Below are positions 54,885 through 63,860 of a stretch of 64,000 nucleotides of DNA, piece by piece (position 1 is the first letter of the stretch; each line of letters begins with the position of its first letter). Location: assembly GCA_002050435.1 (NCBI GenBank), contig MWYV01000043.1, positions 1 to 64,000 on the forward strand, in the 5' to 3' direction. Source of the DNA: Chitinophagales bacterium 33-2. Lineage in GTDB: Bacteria; Bacteroidota; Bacteroidia; Chitinophagales; Chitinophagaceae. The notes beneath the pieces were generated by a model, which saw only the letters and a list, made by a program, of their open reading frames with translations, was not told the origin of the DNA and did not search any database. Made by a program: the position numbers and the translations under genes.

Positions 54885-55416
54885 GGTGAGGCAGCAGGTC
54901 ACCGGGATGGTCAAGTAACTGAACCTGTTCTTCGATGCGGCCATATAAAAATCCTTCATCAGCCAGCGTATGCAGGTGTTTGATGAGATGATCATAAAAT
55001 CCTGTTGTATTCAGTACAAAGATCTTTTTATCATGAATCGATAACTGATTCCAGGTTAGCATTTCAAAAAGTTCGTCAAGTGTACCAAAACCACCCGGCA
55101 GAATGATCGCCGCGTCACACATTTCATACATCATTCTTTTCCGCACATGCATATCTTCCACAACAAGCAGTTCACTGATGTTCTCATGCTGGTGTTCCCA
55201 GTTCATCAAAACTTTTGGAATCACACCACGCACAATTCCACCCGCAAGCATTACAGTGTCTGCAACAATTCCCATCAATCCATTTCTTCCTCCACCGTAG
55301 ATCAGTTCAATCCTGTTTGCTGCAAGGATCCCGGCCAGCAGGCGGGCATCATGGATGTAAGCTTCCGACTTACCGGTTTTTGAGCCACAAAAAATGGCCA
55401 TTTTTTTAATCTGCAT
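54871..55416 (-). CDS. LOG family protein (cytokinin riboside monophosphate phosphoribohydrolase-like)
   Basis: About 181 residues beginning MQIKKMAIFCGSKTG. The frame is open to a TTG at 55494, but the extra 26 residues are not family-like. The Rossmann-like fold carries GGGRNGLMG and the catalytic PGGFGTLDELFE (PGGxGTxxE). ARKRMMYE and the C-terminal helix fit. LOG proteins remove ribose-phosphate from cytokinin nucleotides or act as AMP/NMP nucleosidases; in bacteria the role is often nucleotide salvage. It is convergent with the barrel gene and divergent from the symporter gene at 55506. Confidence 0.93.
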   Translation of the reverse strand: MQIKKMAIFCGSKTGKSEAYIHDARLLAGILAANRIELIYGGGRNGLMGIVADTVMLAGGIVRGVIPKVLMNWEHQHENISELLVVEDMHVRKRMMYEMCDAAIILPGGFGTLDELFEMLTWNQLSIHDKKIFVLNTTGFYDHLIKHLHTLADEGFLYGRIEEQVQLLDHPGDLLPHLTAG

Positions 55417-55505
55417 ATTCTTCTGTAGCTGCAAAAGGAAAACAAAATTTTCTATCTTCAAAAAATTACTGTCTATTGCAACCTGTTCTAACAAAAAAAT
55501 AAAGT

Positions 55506-57032
55506 ATGTCGCCCACCCTTCTTTTCACTTTTGTTATCGGATATTTTCTGCTTTTACTTGTCGTTGCTTACTATACATCCCGCAAAGCCAACAATGATTC
55601 TTTTTTTATCGGCAACCGGAGTTCCAACTGGATGCTGGTGGCTTTTGGAATGATCGGGACCTCACTGAGTGGTGTCACTTTTGTGAGCGTGCCGGGTACC
55701 GTGGGCCTGGGTGGTTTGCAATATTTCCAGGTGGTGATCGGTTATTTCCTGGGATATCTTGTGATCGCCTATGTTCTGTTACCCATTTATTATAAAATGA
55801 ACCTTACGTCCATTTATAATTACCTCTCTCACAGGTTTGGAATGGTAAGTTATAAAACCGGCGCCACCTATTTCCTTTTATCGCGCACGCTCGGCGCTAC
55901 CGCCCGCATGTTCCTGGTAGTGAACATTCTCCAGATCTTTATCCTCAACTCCATGGGTGTTCCATTTTGGCTGACATCATTAATTATTCTTTTGCTCATC
56001 CTGCTCTATACTTTTGAAGGCGGCGTAAAAACGATTGTTTATACGGATACGCTACAAACTTCATTCATGCTCATTGGGCTCGTGGTGTGCATTTTCGCGG
56101 TGATCAGTAAACTGGATCTGTCGTTTACCAGTGCAATTGGCCAGATGAGCGATGCAGGCATGACCAAAATGTTCAACACCGATTACAAAGCACCAAATTT
56201 TTTCCTGAAATCTATACTTGGTGGTGCATTCATTACAATTGCCATGACGGGGCTGGACCAGGAAATGATGCAAAAAAACATCAGTGTAAGAACCCTGAAA
56301 GATTCCCAGAAAAATGTGATCACGCTGAGTGTGATCCTGCTTTTTGTAAATCTTCTTTTCCTGCTTATGGGCGGTTTGCTTTACCTGTATGCAGCCGAAA
56401 ACAACCTGACCTTTAAAGGCGACGATCTTTTTCCTGCAATCGCACTGGGAAGTTATTTGTCCGTAGCAATTGGTGTGATCTTTATCATCGGATTGATTTC
56501 AGCCCTGTTTCCAAGTGCCGATGGGGCACTAACCGCGCTGACCTCTTCATTTTGTATTGATATCCTTGGGTTGAAAAGAAGAAAGGATCTTTCTGAAAAG
56601 CAAGGCAGAAAGATCCGCCTCATCGTGCATTTTTCTTTTGCCATTATTTTCTTTTTATGCGTAATGTTTTTTAGATGGATCAACGATAAATCTATAATAG
56701 ATGTGATCCTGAAATTTGCAGGATACACTTATGGACCACTACTCGGATTGTTCGCATTTGGTATCCTTACAAAGCGTAAGATCAGGGATAAATATGCACT
56801 GTATGTTTGCCTTATTGCACCTGTACTTGTAATTGGTCTTGACGTGATCAATAACCCGGAATGGTTTGCCGGCCGGTTTGGAATGGCCGAATCAAATGCA
56901 AAATCCCTCCTGGATATGTCTGCCCATATGTTCTTTGGTTTTAAAATCGGCATTGAGTTACTCATACTCAATGGCCTCCTTACCTTTTTGGGATTGTATT
57001 TAATTTCATATAAAGAGAAAGCAGCATCCTGA
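55506..57032 (+). CDS. Sodium:solute symporter (SSS family)
   Basis: 508 residues with about 13 membrane segments. Family marks include YYTSRKANNDSFFIGNRSSNWMLVAFGMIGTSLSGVTF, FEGGVKTIVYTDTLQT, and GLISALFPSADGALTALTSSF, which holds the Na-site Ser/Thr region. SSS proteins take up sugars, amino acids, vitamins or sialic acid with Na+. This branch (SLC5-like, without a kinase partner) has no predicted substrate. The stop (TGATG) overlaps the start of the O-methyltransferase gene by 1 bp. Confidence 0.92.
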   Translation: MSPTLLFTFVIGYFLLLLVVAYYTSRKANNDSFFIGNRSSNWMLVAFGMIGTSLSGVTFVSVPGTVGLGGLQYFQVVIGYFLGYLVIAYVLLPIYYKMNLTSIYNYLSHRFGMVSYKTGATYFLLSRTLGATARMFLVVNILQIFILNSMGVPFWLTSLIILLLILLYTFEGGVKTIVYTDTLQTSFMLIGLVVCIFAVISKLDLSFTSAIGQMSDAGMTKMFNTDYKAPNFFLKSILGGAFITIAMTGLDQEMMQKNISVRTLKDSQKNVITLSVILLFVNLLFLLMGGLLYLYAAENNLTFKGDDLFPAIALGSYLSVAIGVIFIIGLISALFPSADGALTALTSSFCIDILGLKRRKDLSEKQGRKIRLIVHFSFAIIFFLCVMFFRWINDKSIIDVILKFAGYTYGPLLGLFAFGILTKRKIRDKYALYVCLIAPVLVIGLDVINNPEWFAGRFGMAESNAKSLLDMSAHMFFGFKIGIELLILNGLLTFLGLYLISYKEKAAS

Positions 57033-57673
57033 TGGAAATCACGGGTTCCAAAGCCCAGGCTTACGTTGAACATTACACTTCACCGGAAGACGCACTCTTA
57101 CGTGAAGTGGCTCAATACACGTATACCCATCATGCACATGCGCAAATGCTCAGCGGGCACCTTCAGGGTAAAATGCTGGAAATGATTAGTACCATGATCA
57201 GGCCAAAGCGGATTCTTGAAATTGGCACCTTTACCGGTTACAGCGCGCTTTGCATGGCTAAAGGCCTTGAAGCGGGCGGTGTATTACATACAATAGAACT
57301 AAGGGAAGATGATGCCGCTACAGCAACCGGATATTTTTCACGATCTCAGTACAGCAGCCAGATAAAAATTCATATCGGTGAAGCCGCTGCTATTATCGGT
57401 GAATTAAATGAAACATGGGATTTGGTTTTTATCGACGCAGATAAGGAGAGCTATATAAATTATTTTAACCTCATAATCCCCAAAGTGCGGGTAAATGGTT
57501 TTATTTTAGCGGATAACGTGCTCTTTCACGGTCAGGTTCTGGAAGAAGAAATAAAGGGAAAAAATGCAAAGGCCATACAGGGGTTCAACGATTTTGTTTT
57601 GCAAAGAAATGATGTTGAAAAACTGATGTTACCTGTTAGAGATGGTGTGTATATTTTGAGAAAGCTGCACTGA
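57032..57673 (+). CDS. O-methyltransferase (class I SAM, CCoAOMT/catechol type)
   Basis: 213 residues. SAM motif I is RILEIGTFTGYSALCMAKGL, the acidic end of strand 2 is HTIELREDD, and the metal-binding Asp lies in LVFIDADKESYINYF. LADNVLFHGQVL and the C-terminal GVYILRKLH complete the family. The TPR-rich plant-type N-terminus is missing, as usual for bacterial members. Typical substrates are small catechols or hydroxy-aromatics; the real one is not known. It overlaps the symporter stop by 1 bp and is followed by the glucosaminidase gene. Confidence 0.92.
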   Translation: MEITGSKAQAYVEHYTSPEDALLREVAQYTYTHHAHAQMLSGHLQGKMLEMISTMIRPKRILEIGTFTGYSALCMAKGLEAGGVLHTIELREDDAATATGYFSRSQYSSQIKIHIGEAAAIIGELNETWDLVFIDADKESYINYFNLIIPKVRVNGFILADNVLFHGQVLEEEIKGKNAKAIQGFNDFVLQRNDVEKLMLPVRDGVYILRKLH

Positions 57674-57700
57674 TTGTTCATAAAAAACCGGTATCATCCA

Positions 57701-58888
57701 ATGAAAAAGCTGTTTGTTTTATGCTCCCTGTTGATGGGCACCTTATGCTTCGCCCAGCGATCACAGATCATTAAGGACTATATCGAAACTTACCGCGAAA
57801 TCGCTATTCAGGAAATGATCCGAACCGGGGTGCCGGCTTCCATAACCCTTGCACAGGGCATACATGAAACAAGCGCCGGGCAAAGCGTGCTGGTAACAAA
57901 ATCAAACAATCACTTTGGTATAAAATGTAAATCCGACTGGAAGGGCGAATCCGTCAGTCATGATGATGATGCAAAAGGAGAGTGTTTCAGAAAATATGAT
58001 GACCCTTTTGAATCTTATAAGGACCATTCAGACTTTTTAAAATACCGCGCACATTATGCTTTTTTATTTAAGCTTGACCCCACAGATTACGAAGGCTGGG
58101 CTTACGGACTCAAAAAAGCAGGTTACGCTACCAATCCAAAATATCCTCAGGTGCTGATCAAACTGATTAAGGATTATAATCTCCAGGAATACACGCTGCT
58201 GGCAATAGAAAGAATAAAAACGAATCCGGACGGGGTGCTGGTGGATAATGCGGCCAACATTAGCAATGAATCAGCTTTCCCGGCAAAATCCCCCGACATT
58301 GTTCCTGCGCTTTCAGCAACTTATCCAACCGGCAAATTCACGATCAATGAAACCAATGTGATCGTGATAACAAAGGGAACTTCCTATTTAAAAATTGCAC
58401 AGGAAAACAACATATCCATATCGCGTCTTTTTGATTTCAATGATATGAAACCGGCCGACCTTGCAGAAATCGATCACCTGCTTTTTCTGCAACGAAAAAG
58501 AAAGACAGGGTCTAAAGAATTGCATGTTGTTCAACCGGGCGAAGATCTTCAGTTGATCGCACAAATCAATGGCCTCCGCCTAGAAAATCTGCTGGAATAT
58601 AATGGACTTACTGCCACACAAGTGCCTGCCGCCGGAACAAAATTGTATTTAATGGGACCAGCTCCTGCCACTACACAAAGTGCAACAACCGTTGCCCAGG
58701 AAAAGCCATCTGGAAATCCATACAGTGAAGGAAATTACCTGATCTTTCATACGGTGCAGGTAAAGGAAACCCTGTTTGCCATCTCAAAAAAATACGAGGT
58801 AACTGTAGATGATATTTTATTATGGAATGATTTGAATGCTTCGGATCTCAAACCAGGACAGCAACTAAAGATTTATAAAAAGAAATAG
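57701..58888 (+). CDS. Secreted glucosaminidase (GH73-type) with three LysM repeats
   Basis: About 395 residues. The frame opens at a TTG (57674), but the ATG at 57701 gives the signal peptide MKKLFVLCSLLMGTLCFAQ. The glucosaminidase domain (~25-165) has VPASITLAQGIHETSAGQS, with its catalytic Glu in HETSAG, then NNHFGIKCKSDW and YKDHSDFLKYRAHY. Three LysM-like units follow: ITKGTSYLKIAQENNISISRLF, VVQPGEDLQLIAQINGLRLENLL and VQVKETLFAISKKYEVTVDDIL. It would cut the glycan of peptidoglycan in the periplasm, for example in daughter-cell separation. It lies between the O-methyltransferase and hpt genes, 1 bp from the latter. Confidence 0.93.
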   Translation: MKKLFVLCSLLMGTLCFAQRSQIIKDYIETYREIAIQEMIRTGVPASITLAQGIHETSAGQSVLVTKSNNHFGIKCKSDWKGESVSHDDDAKGECFRKYDDPFESYKDHSDFLKYRAHYAFLFKLDPTDYEGWAYGLKKAGYATNPKYPQVLIKLIKDYNLQEYTLLAIERIKTNPDGVLVDNAANISNESAFPAKSPDIVPALSATYPTGKFTINETNVIVITKGTSYLKIAQENNISISRLFDFNDMKPADLAEIDHLLFLQRKRKTGSKELHVVQPGEDLQLIAQINGLRLENLLEYNGLTATQVPAAGTKLYLMGPAPATTQSATTVAQEKPSGNPYSEGNYLIFHTVQVKETLFAISKKYEVTVDDILLWNDLNASDLKPGQQLKIYKKK

Positions 58889-58889
58889 C

Positions 58890-59432
58890 ATGGCATCTAT
58901 CAGGGTGAAGGACAAATCTTTCGATACTTATTTATCAGAAGCACTGATCCAGGAAAAAGTAAGGGAACTTGCTGATGCGATTAACCGGGATTATGAAAAT
59001 AAAAATCCTTTGTTCATAGCCATTCTGAATGGTTCTTTCATGTTTGCCTCTGATCTTTTCAAGCACCTTACCATTGATGCAGAGATCTGTTTTATCAAAC
59101 TGGCTTCATACAAAGGCATACGGTCCAGCGGCCATGTGATCACCGCAATTGGCCTCGACCTCGACCTGATCGACAGGGAAGTGGTGATCGTGGAAGACAT
59201 TGTGGATACCGGGAAAACACTGCACCATTTCATTCCCAAGCTGCACCACCAGCAACCTAAATCCATTAAAATTGTTTCATTGCTGCACAAGCCGGCAGCC
59301 ACCCAGTTTGAACTGGATATTGATTATATCGGCTTCACCATTCCAAATAAATTTGTAGTAGGTTATGGCCTTGATTATGACGGTTATGGAAGAAACCTGA
59401 AAGAGATCTACCAGTTGAGCGGAGCAGAGTGA
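58890..59432 (+). CDS. hpt: Hypoxanthine phosphoribosyltransferase
   Basis: 180 residues. The PRPP-binding loop is VVIVEDIVDTGKTL, preceded by the flexible-loop region CFIKLASYKGIRSSG. The N-terminal half has FIAILNGSFMFASDLF. The C-terminal base-binding end is KFVVGYGLDYDGYGRNLKEIYQL. It converts hypoxanthine or guanine with PRPP to IMP or GMP in purine salvage. It starts 1 bp after the glucosaminidase gene and is the last gene of that co-directional group. Confidence 0.96.
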   Translation: MASIRVKDKSFDTYLSEALIQEKVRELADAINRDYENKNPLFIAILNGSFMFASDLFKHLTIDAEICFIKLASYKGIRSSGHVITAIGLDLDLIDREVVIVEDIVDTGKTLHHFIPKLHHQQPKSIKIVSLLHKPAATQFELDIDYIGFTIPNKFVVGYGLDYDGYGRNLKEIYQLSGAE

Positions 59433-59563
59433 GGGAAGAAGTTTCACTAGGATAATTTCTCCGGTCGCCATAATATTTATACCAGGGAGATGGAGGCTCC
59501 ATTCTTAATTTCATTGTATGATGCTGAATGCCCATTTGCCACGCGGTAATAAAATAATTATAA

Positions 59564-60028
59564 ATGAAATTTACATTATCACTTACATTAGGTAAGGAAG
59601 CTCAATCCAAAGCAGCTACTATAAATAATTTCTTTAGGGATATAGATGCTTTTATTCAAAGAAAAAATTACGGCAATGGGATATTAGAATATTTTATTAT
59701 TTGCCAAATTATAAATCCGCCAAATGGTTATGAGCATTTGTTTAAAGATATTAAACCAAAGTTTATTGAGTTCAAATCTTTGATCAATAAGCATACGGGA
59801 GAACCTTTAGTAATAGAGAAGCAGTTTAGTTATAGTATAAAAATAAAGAGGGAAAAATTTATAGAGTTTATAAATGCTTCTGATAAAGAAAGTATAAAAA
59901 TGATAGTATCTGAAATTCTAAATTCATTATCTAATCTTGATGCACTTCCTAAAAAAGTAAAAGACTTTGACAAGGATAGTTTTAAAGAAGATATGAAGCG
60001 CTTTTTTGATGAGCAGAATTTAATATAA
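59564..60028 (+). CDS. AT-rich orphan hypothetical protein
   Basis: 154 residues, no family recognised. It is rich in Lys, Ile, Phe and Asn (MKFTLSLTLGKEAQSKAAT, then IKREKFIEFIN and KESIKMIVSEILNSL), with no membrane segment or signal peptide. It looks like a small cytosolic alpha/beta or helical protein. Base composition is clearly AT-richer than all neighbours (roughly 30% GC by eye, with A/T third positions). This suggests recent gain or weak selection. It stands alone with its own terminator, directly upstream of repeat copy 2. An immunity- or toxin-related role would be a guess only. Confidence 0.7.
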   Translation: MKFTLSLTLGKEAQSKAATINNFFRDIDAFIQRKNYGNGILEYFIICQIINPPNGYEHLFKDIKPKFIEFKSLINKHTGEPLVIEKQFSYSIKIKREKFIEFINASDKESIKMIVSEILNSLSNLDALPKKVKDFDKDSFKEDMKRFFDEQNLI

Positions 60029-60036
60029 AGGAAAAA

Positions 60037-60066
60037 GGCCGTCTCAAAATGACGGTTTCTTTTTGT
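60037..60066 (+). terminator. Rho-independent terminator
   Basis: A CCGTC/GACGG stem (extendable by a G-T pair) with a 7-nt loop, followed by TTTCTTTTTG, 10 bp after the stop of the orphan gene. Confidence 0.65.
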
Positions 60067-60117
60067 TTTTATAAGGCCTCTTCCTGAAAAAAGGTGACAC
60101 AAAACTCACTTACATGT

Positions 60118-60342
60118 TCGCTGAAATTCAATGTGGGCGCGAAGGTTGTTGCGTTTTTAAAAACTTGAAGCCCCCCTTATTTGGTTTGGAAGGAGATTCA
60201 ATCAAGATCGCTCAATTTATTTTGTTTGATTTTTAAGAATTATCAGAGATTTTCTCTTAAAACATTTGGGTGGTTGTGTGCGCATGATTGCACCTGATTT
60301 TCCCTAAGAAATGTTTATACCTAAGGTGGAGCAATACAGCGC
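60118..60342 (+). repeat. Dispersed repeat, copy 2 of 2 in this window
   Basis: Matches 335-555 in the same orientation, with shared start (TCGCTGAAATTCAATGTGGG) and end (GGAGCAATACAGCGC). After the end, copy 1 continues with ~90 bp (through TTGCGCAATCA) that is mostly missing here. Copy 2 goes directly to a TTGCACAATCA and to an inverted fragment of the palindrome seen at 643-707. The stretch 60067-60458 holds nothing else that I can support. Confidence 0.8.
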
Positions 60343-60458
60343 GAAGAACGCTTGCACAATCAGATCGCATTAAGCAGAAAAGCAATTGTCCAATGTAAAT
60401 TAAATGTAGCAGTCATTGGAGAGTGTCAATTAGCATTGCCCCATAACATCCAAATCTC

Positions 60459-61622
60459 CTAACTGAACATCTCCCGCATCTTATCAAAAAACGATTTTTG
60501 ATTCTTGTCAGGAGCAGGTTTAAAATTGGGTGAGTTACCCAGCTTTTCAAGCAGGTTTCTTTCATCAGAAGAAACAGCCTGCGGCGTCCATACATTTACA
60601 TGCACCAATTGATCACCTTTTTCATAACTGTTCACTGCCGGAAAACCTTTGCCTTTTAGCCTGAAGATCTTTCCGCTTTGTGTGCCTGCAGGAATTTTGA
60701 TCTTGGCTCTGCCATCGATCGTAGGCACTTCCACCTGGATGCCGAATACCGCATCTGTAAAGGAGATATGAAGGTCATAAGCTACATTCAGTCCATCACG
60801 TTGCAGCTCTTTATGCTGTTCTTCTTCAATTAAAATAATCAGGTCACCTGCCATGCCCCCGCGCTCACCGGCATTCCCACGGCCGCTGATATTGAGCTGC
60901 ATGCCTTCCTGAACACCTGCAGGAATATCGATGTTCACCGTTTCCTCCCCATACATCCTTCCTTCACCCTTGCAGTTGCCACACTTTGCCGTAATGGTAG
61001 CGCCTTCGCCTCCGCAATTTGGACAGGTGGTTACGGTTTGCATTTGCCCGAGAAAGGTGCTGGTAACTTTTCTTACCTGTCCACTTCCGCCACAGGTTCC
61101 GCAATTTTGTACACTGCCTTTGTCTTTAGCGCCGCTGGCACCGCAAACATTACAGGGCACATATTTTTTCACCTTGATGCTTTTGCTCACACCCTTGGCG
61201 ATCTCCTCGTAATTTAATTTTAGCTTGATCCTGAGATTACTGCCTCGCGTACCTCTTGCTCTTCTTTGTCCGCCAGCAGCGCCCCTGCCACCTCCGCCAA
61301 AAAAGCTTCCGAAAATATCTTCACCGAATATGTCGCCGAACTGGCTGAAGATATCATCCATATTCATCCCACCGGGATGACCTCCGCGGCCGTTGGCACT
61401 CACGCCTGCATGGCCATACCTGTCGTACTGCGCCCTTTTATCCTGGTCACTTAAAACTTCATAAGCTTCGGCTGCTTCTTTAAATTTTTCTTCAGCCGTT
61501 TTGTCTCCGGGGTTGCGGTCGGGGTGAAACTGCATGGCCACTTTACGGTAAGATTTTTTGATCTCATCGGCGGCGGCGGTTTTTGTTACACCCAATATTT
61601 CGTAATAATCTCTTTTTGCCAT
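60459..61622 (-). CDS. dnaJ: Molecular chaperone DnaJ
   Basis: 387 residues. J-domain with HPD in [18 protein letters not shown] Gly-rich linker ([24 protein letters not shown]). Zinc domain with four CxxCxGxG repeats: [24 protein letters not shown] and CGNCKGEG. C-terminal substrate domains begin [17 protein letters not shown]. It stimulates DnaK and delivers unfolded clients. It follows grpE on the minus strand with a 37-bp gap; dnaK is not in the window. Confidence 0.98.
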   Translation of the reverse strand: MAKRDYYEILGVTKTAAADEIKKSYRKVAMQFHPDRNPGDKTAEEKFKEAAEAYEVLSDQDKRAQYDRYGHAGVSANGRGGHPGGMNMDDIFSQFGDIFGEDIFGSFFGGGGRGAAGGQRRARGTRGSNLRIKLKLNYEEIAKGVSKSIKVKKYVPCNVCGASGAKDKGSVQNCGTCGGSGQVRKVTSTFLGQMQTVTTCPNCGGEGATITAKCGNCKGEGRMYGEETVNIDIPAGVQEGMQLNISGRGNAGERGGMAGDLIILIEEEQHKELQRDGLNVAYDLHISFTDAVFGIQVEVPTIDGRAKIKIPAGTQSGKIFRLKGKGFPAVNSYEKGDQLVHVNVWTPQAVSSDERNLLEKLGNSPNFKPAPDKNQKSFFDKMREMFS

Positions 61623-61659
61623 TTTAATTTTTCGCCCTGGAACAGGGTTTTAAGTCCTG

Positions 61660-62229
61660 TTATTTTCCAACCACCACTTTAGAAAAGCGTATGATCTTGT
61701 CATTCAGATAATATCCTTTTTGAACTTCTGCTACCACTTTGCCTTTCATTTCATCCCCAGCTTCAATTTCCGTAATAGCCTCATGAAGGTCAACATTAAA
61801 ATCTTTATTCACGGATTCAATGGGTTTAAGGCCTTTATTACCCAGTGTATTTCTCAGCTTATTGAACACGAGTTGCACCCCTTCCTTTACCTGGCTGATG
61901 TCTTCCGTGCTGTCAAGCTGTTTTTGCGCTCTTTCACTATCATCCAGCACATCCAGCAATTCAGTGATCACATCCTTTCCGGCAGTTTGAATCAGTTCGA
62001 TCCTTTCGCGTGCATTTCTTCTTTTGAAGTTATCAAATTCGGCAGCCTGCCTCAGGTACCTGTCGTTCAGTTCCTGGATTTTCATGCGAAGGGCTTCCAT
62101 TTCCGATTCTTCGGCCACAGGATCGTTCAGGAGTTGGGTGCCAGCAATATTCTCATCTGAATTTATATTGAGCGTTGCGGCTTCCTGTTCCTGATTGCTT
62201 TCCTGCTCTTGTGCTTCGTCTTTGTTCAT
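61660..62229 (-). CDS. grpE: Nucleotide exchange factor GrpE
   Basis: About 189 residues. The acidic N-terminus (MNKDEAQEQESNQEQEAA) is followed by the long coiled coil (ESEMEALRMKIQELNDRYLRQAAEFDNFKRRNARERIELI) and the beta-domain with HEAITEIE and VVAEVQKGYYLNDKIIRFSKVVVGK. The frame opens at a TTG (62238); the ATG at 62229 is preferred. GrpE releases ADP from DnaK. It forms an operon with dnaJ. Confidence 0.97.
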   Translation of the reverse strand: MNKDEAQEQESNQEQEAATLNINSDENIAGTQLLNDPVAEESEMEALRMKIQELNDRYLRQAAEFDNFKRRNARERIELIQTAGKDVITELLDVLDDSERAQKQLDSTEDISQVKEGVQLVFNKLRNTLGNKGLKPIESVNKDFNVDLHEAITEIEAGDEMKGKVVAEVQKGYYLNDKIIRFSKVVVGK

Positions 62230-62353
62230 ATCGGTCAAAATTGTTGCAAAGGTATGGTTGTCAATTATATTGCCAACGCCAAATTAATGGACAAAATGTC
62301 GGGTTCGGCAATCATTGACATGAAGAATTTTCAAAAGCATTTTGATTCTGATT

Positions 62354-62360
62354 TACCTTG
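62354..62360 (+). promoter_or_regulatory. Promoter-like box TACCTTG
   Basis: TACCTTG followed by CGCCC lies 5 bp before the preferred ATG at 62366. It is one T short of TAnnTTTG. If used, the transcript would be nearly leaderless. Confidence 0.35.
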
Positions 62361-62365
62361 CGCCC

Positions 62366-63538
62366 ATGCCTATTGTTCATTTGAAAAGGAAAATTGCCCA
62401 GCGCATTGCATCAGGACATCCATGGATCTTTGCCAATGAAGTAGAAAAGATCGAGGGGAGCCCTGAGCCGGGATCTGTTGTGGATGTATTATTTCATGAT
62501 GGCAAATTTGCTGGCAAGGGATATTTCAATGCTCAGTCACAGATCATTGTAAGATTATTGAGCCAGGACCGCAAGGCTGTGATTGATGAGGATTTTTTCT
62601 ACAACAAGCTAAAGGAATGCTGGGCCTACAGGCAGCAATTGGGTTATGTGGAGAACTGCAGGCTGGTTTTTGGAGAAGCCGACGGCCTGCCCCAACTGGT
62701 CATAGATAAATTCAACGATTATTTTGTCATTCAAACCCTGGCCCTGGGTATTGACAAGTGGAAACCTGCTATAGTGAAAGCCCTGCAATCCATTTTTTCA
62801 CCCAAAGGCATTTTTGAAAGAAACGATGTCCCGGTAAGAGAACTGGAAGGGCTGTCCCAACTTAAAGGGTTTTTATCTGATCCTTTTGATACCAGTATCA
62901 TCATCCGTGAGAATGGATTGCAATTTCATGTGGACATAGAAAATGGGCAGAAGACCGGCTATTTCCTCGATCAGCAGGATAACAGGCGCGCCATCAGGAA
63001 TATCGTGAACGGCGCAGAAGTGCTGGGGGCGTTTACCTATACCGGAACTTTTGAGATACATGCTGGGCACTATGGTGCAAAATCGGTGCTGGGTCTTGAT
63101 ATATCAGAAAATGCGGTGCAGCAGGCCAACAGGAATGCAGCTTTAAACGGACTGGAAAAAAAGGTGAAGTTTGAAGTAGCCAATGCTTTTGATGTGCTCA
63201 AACAATGGGGAAAAGATGGAAGGCAGTATGATGTGGTGATGCTTGACCCGCCTGCATTTACAAAGAGCAGGGCGACCTTGCAAAAAGCTATTACAGGGTA
63301 TAAGGAAATTAACCTGAGAGGAATGAAACTGATCCGCCCCGGGGGATTCCTGGTTACATCATCCTGTACCAACCTGGTGCAGCCCGACCTTTTCCACCAG
63401 GTTATTGAAATGGCAGCAAAGGATGCAAGACGCAAGATCCGCCAGGTGGTTTTCCAGTCACAGTCTTCCGATCATCCGATTATCTGGCACATGGAAAACA
63501 CCAATTATCTGAAGTTTCTGATCGTGCAGGTGGTTTAG
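62366..63538 (+). CDS. Class I SAM-dependent rRNA cytosine-5 methyltransferase (RlmI-like)
   Basis: About 390 residues. The N-terminal PUA domain begins MPIVHLKRKIAQRIASGHPWIFANEV and continues SVVDVLFHDGKFAGKGYFNAQSQI. The catalytic domain has a SAM motif at GAEVLGAFTYTGTFEIHAG, LGLDISENAVQQANRNAALNG, the catalytic-loop VVMLDPPAFTKSR, and SSCTNLVQPDLF with a Cys at the position of the RlmI family nucleophile region. RlmI methylates C1962 of 23S rRNA in E. coli. The frame opens at a TTG (62342), but the ATG at 62366 is better. It is divergent from grpE. Confidence 0.92.
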   Translation: MPIVHLKRKIAQRIASGHPWIFANEVEKIEGSPEPGSVVDVLFHDGKFAGKGYFNAQSQIIVRLLSQDRKAVIDEDFFYNKLKECWAYRQQLGYVENCRLVFGEADGLPQLVIDKFNDYFVIQTLALGIDKWKPAIVKALQSIFSPKGIFERNDVPVRELEGLSQLKGFLSDPFDTSIIIRENGLQFHVDIENGQKTGYFLDQQDNRRAIRNIVNGAEVLGAFTYTGTFEIHAGHYGAKSVLGLDISENAVQQANRNAALNGLEKKVKFEVANAFDVLKQWGKDGRQYDVVMLDPPAFTKSRATLQKAITGYKEINLRGMKLIRPGGFLVTSSCTNLVQPDLFHQVIEMAAKDARRKIRQVVFQSQSSDHPIIWHMENTNYLKFLIVQVV

Positions 63539-63860
63539 GAAGGGTTGAAGGGATGTCCATAGAAGTTATGTGCAAGTTTTATGTTGAACAGATGTTGAAT
63601 GTTTTACATTGCCGAGGGTTAGGGAATTTGTTGCTGGTCTTGCCTGGTGCCGAAGCTAATTTGAAAATAGGAAGCACAGGTTAAGAACAAAAGCTTAATT
63701 GAAACCCTCCTGCCCGAACCACGGCTGACAGTGACTTAGAGCTGATGTCCCTATGTACCTGTGGCGCTTTGTAAACAGAAGGCTTGAGAAATGGTGCAAA
63801 TAGAACAAGCGGATGAACTTGTACAAGAATACTTGCTCCATATATTAATTCAGGAAATAC
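63539..63860. other. Gene-free region, possibly structured RNA
   Basis: 322 bp without a coding frame. It is rich in short complementary blocks (for example CGAGGGTTAGGG, GGAAGCACAGG, GAAACCCTCC, CCTGTGGCGC). The look of the stretch, ending at a start codon, recalls the 5' part of a group II intron, but the diagnostic domain V lies beyond the window if it exists. I cannot confirm it. Confidence 0.3.

Noticed and set aside
60413-60595. 60-codon minus-strand ORF after dnaJ
   Set aside because: Mostly an out-of-frame shadow of the dnaJ 3' end.
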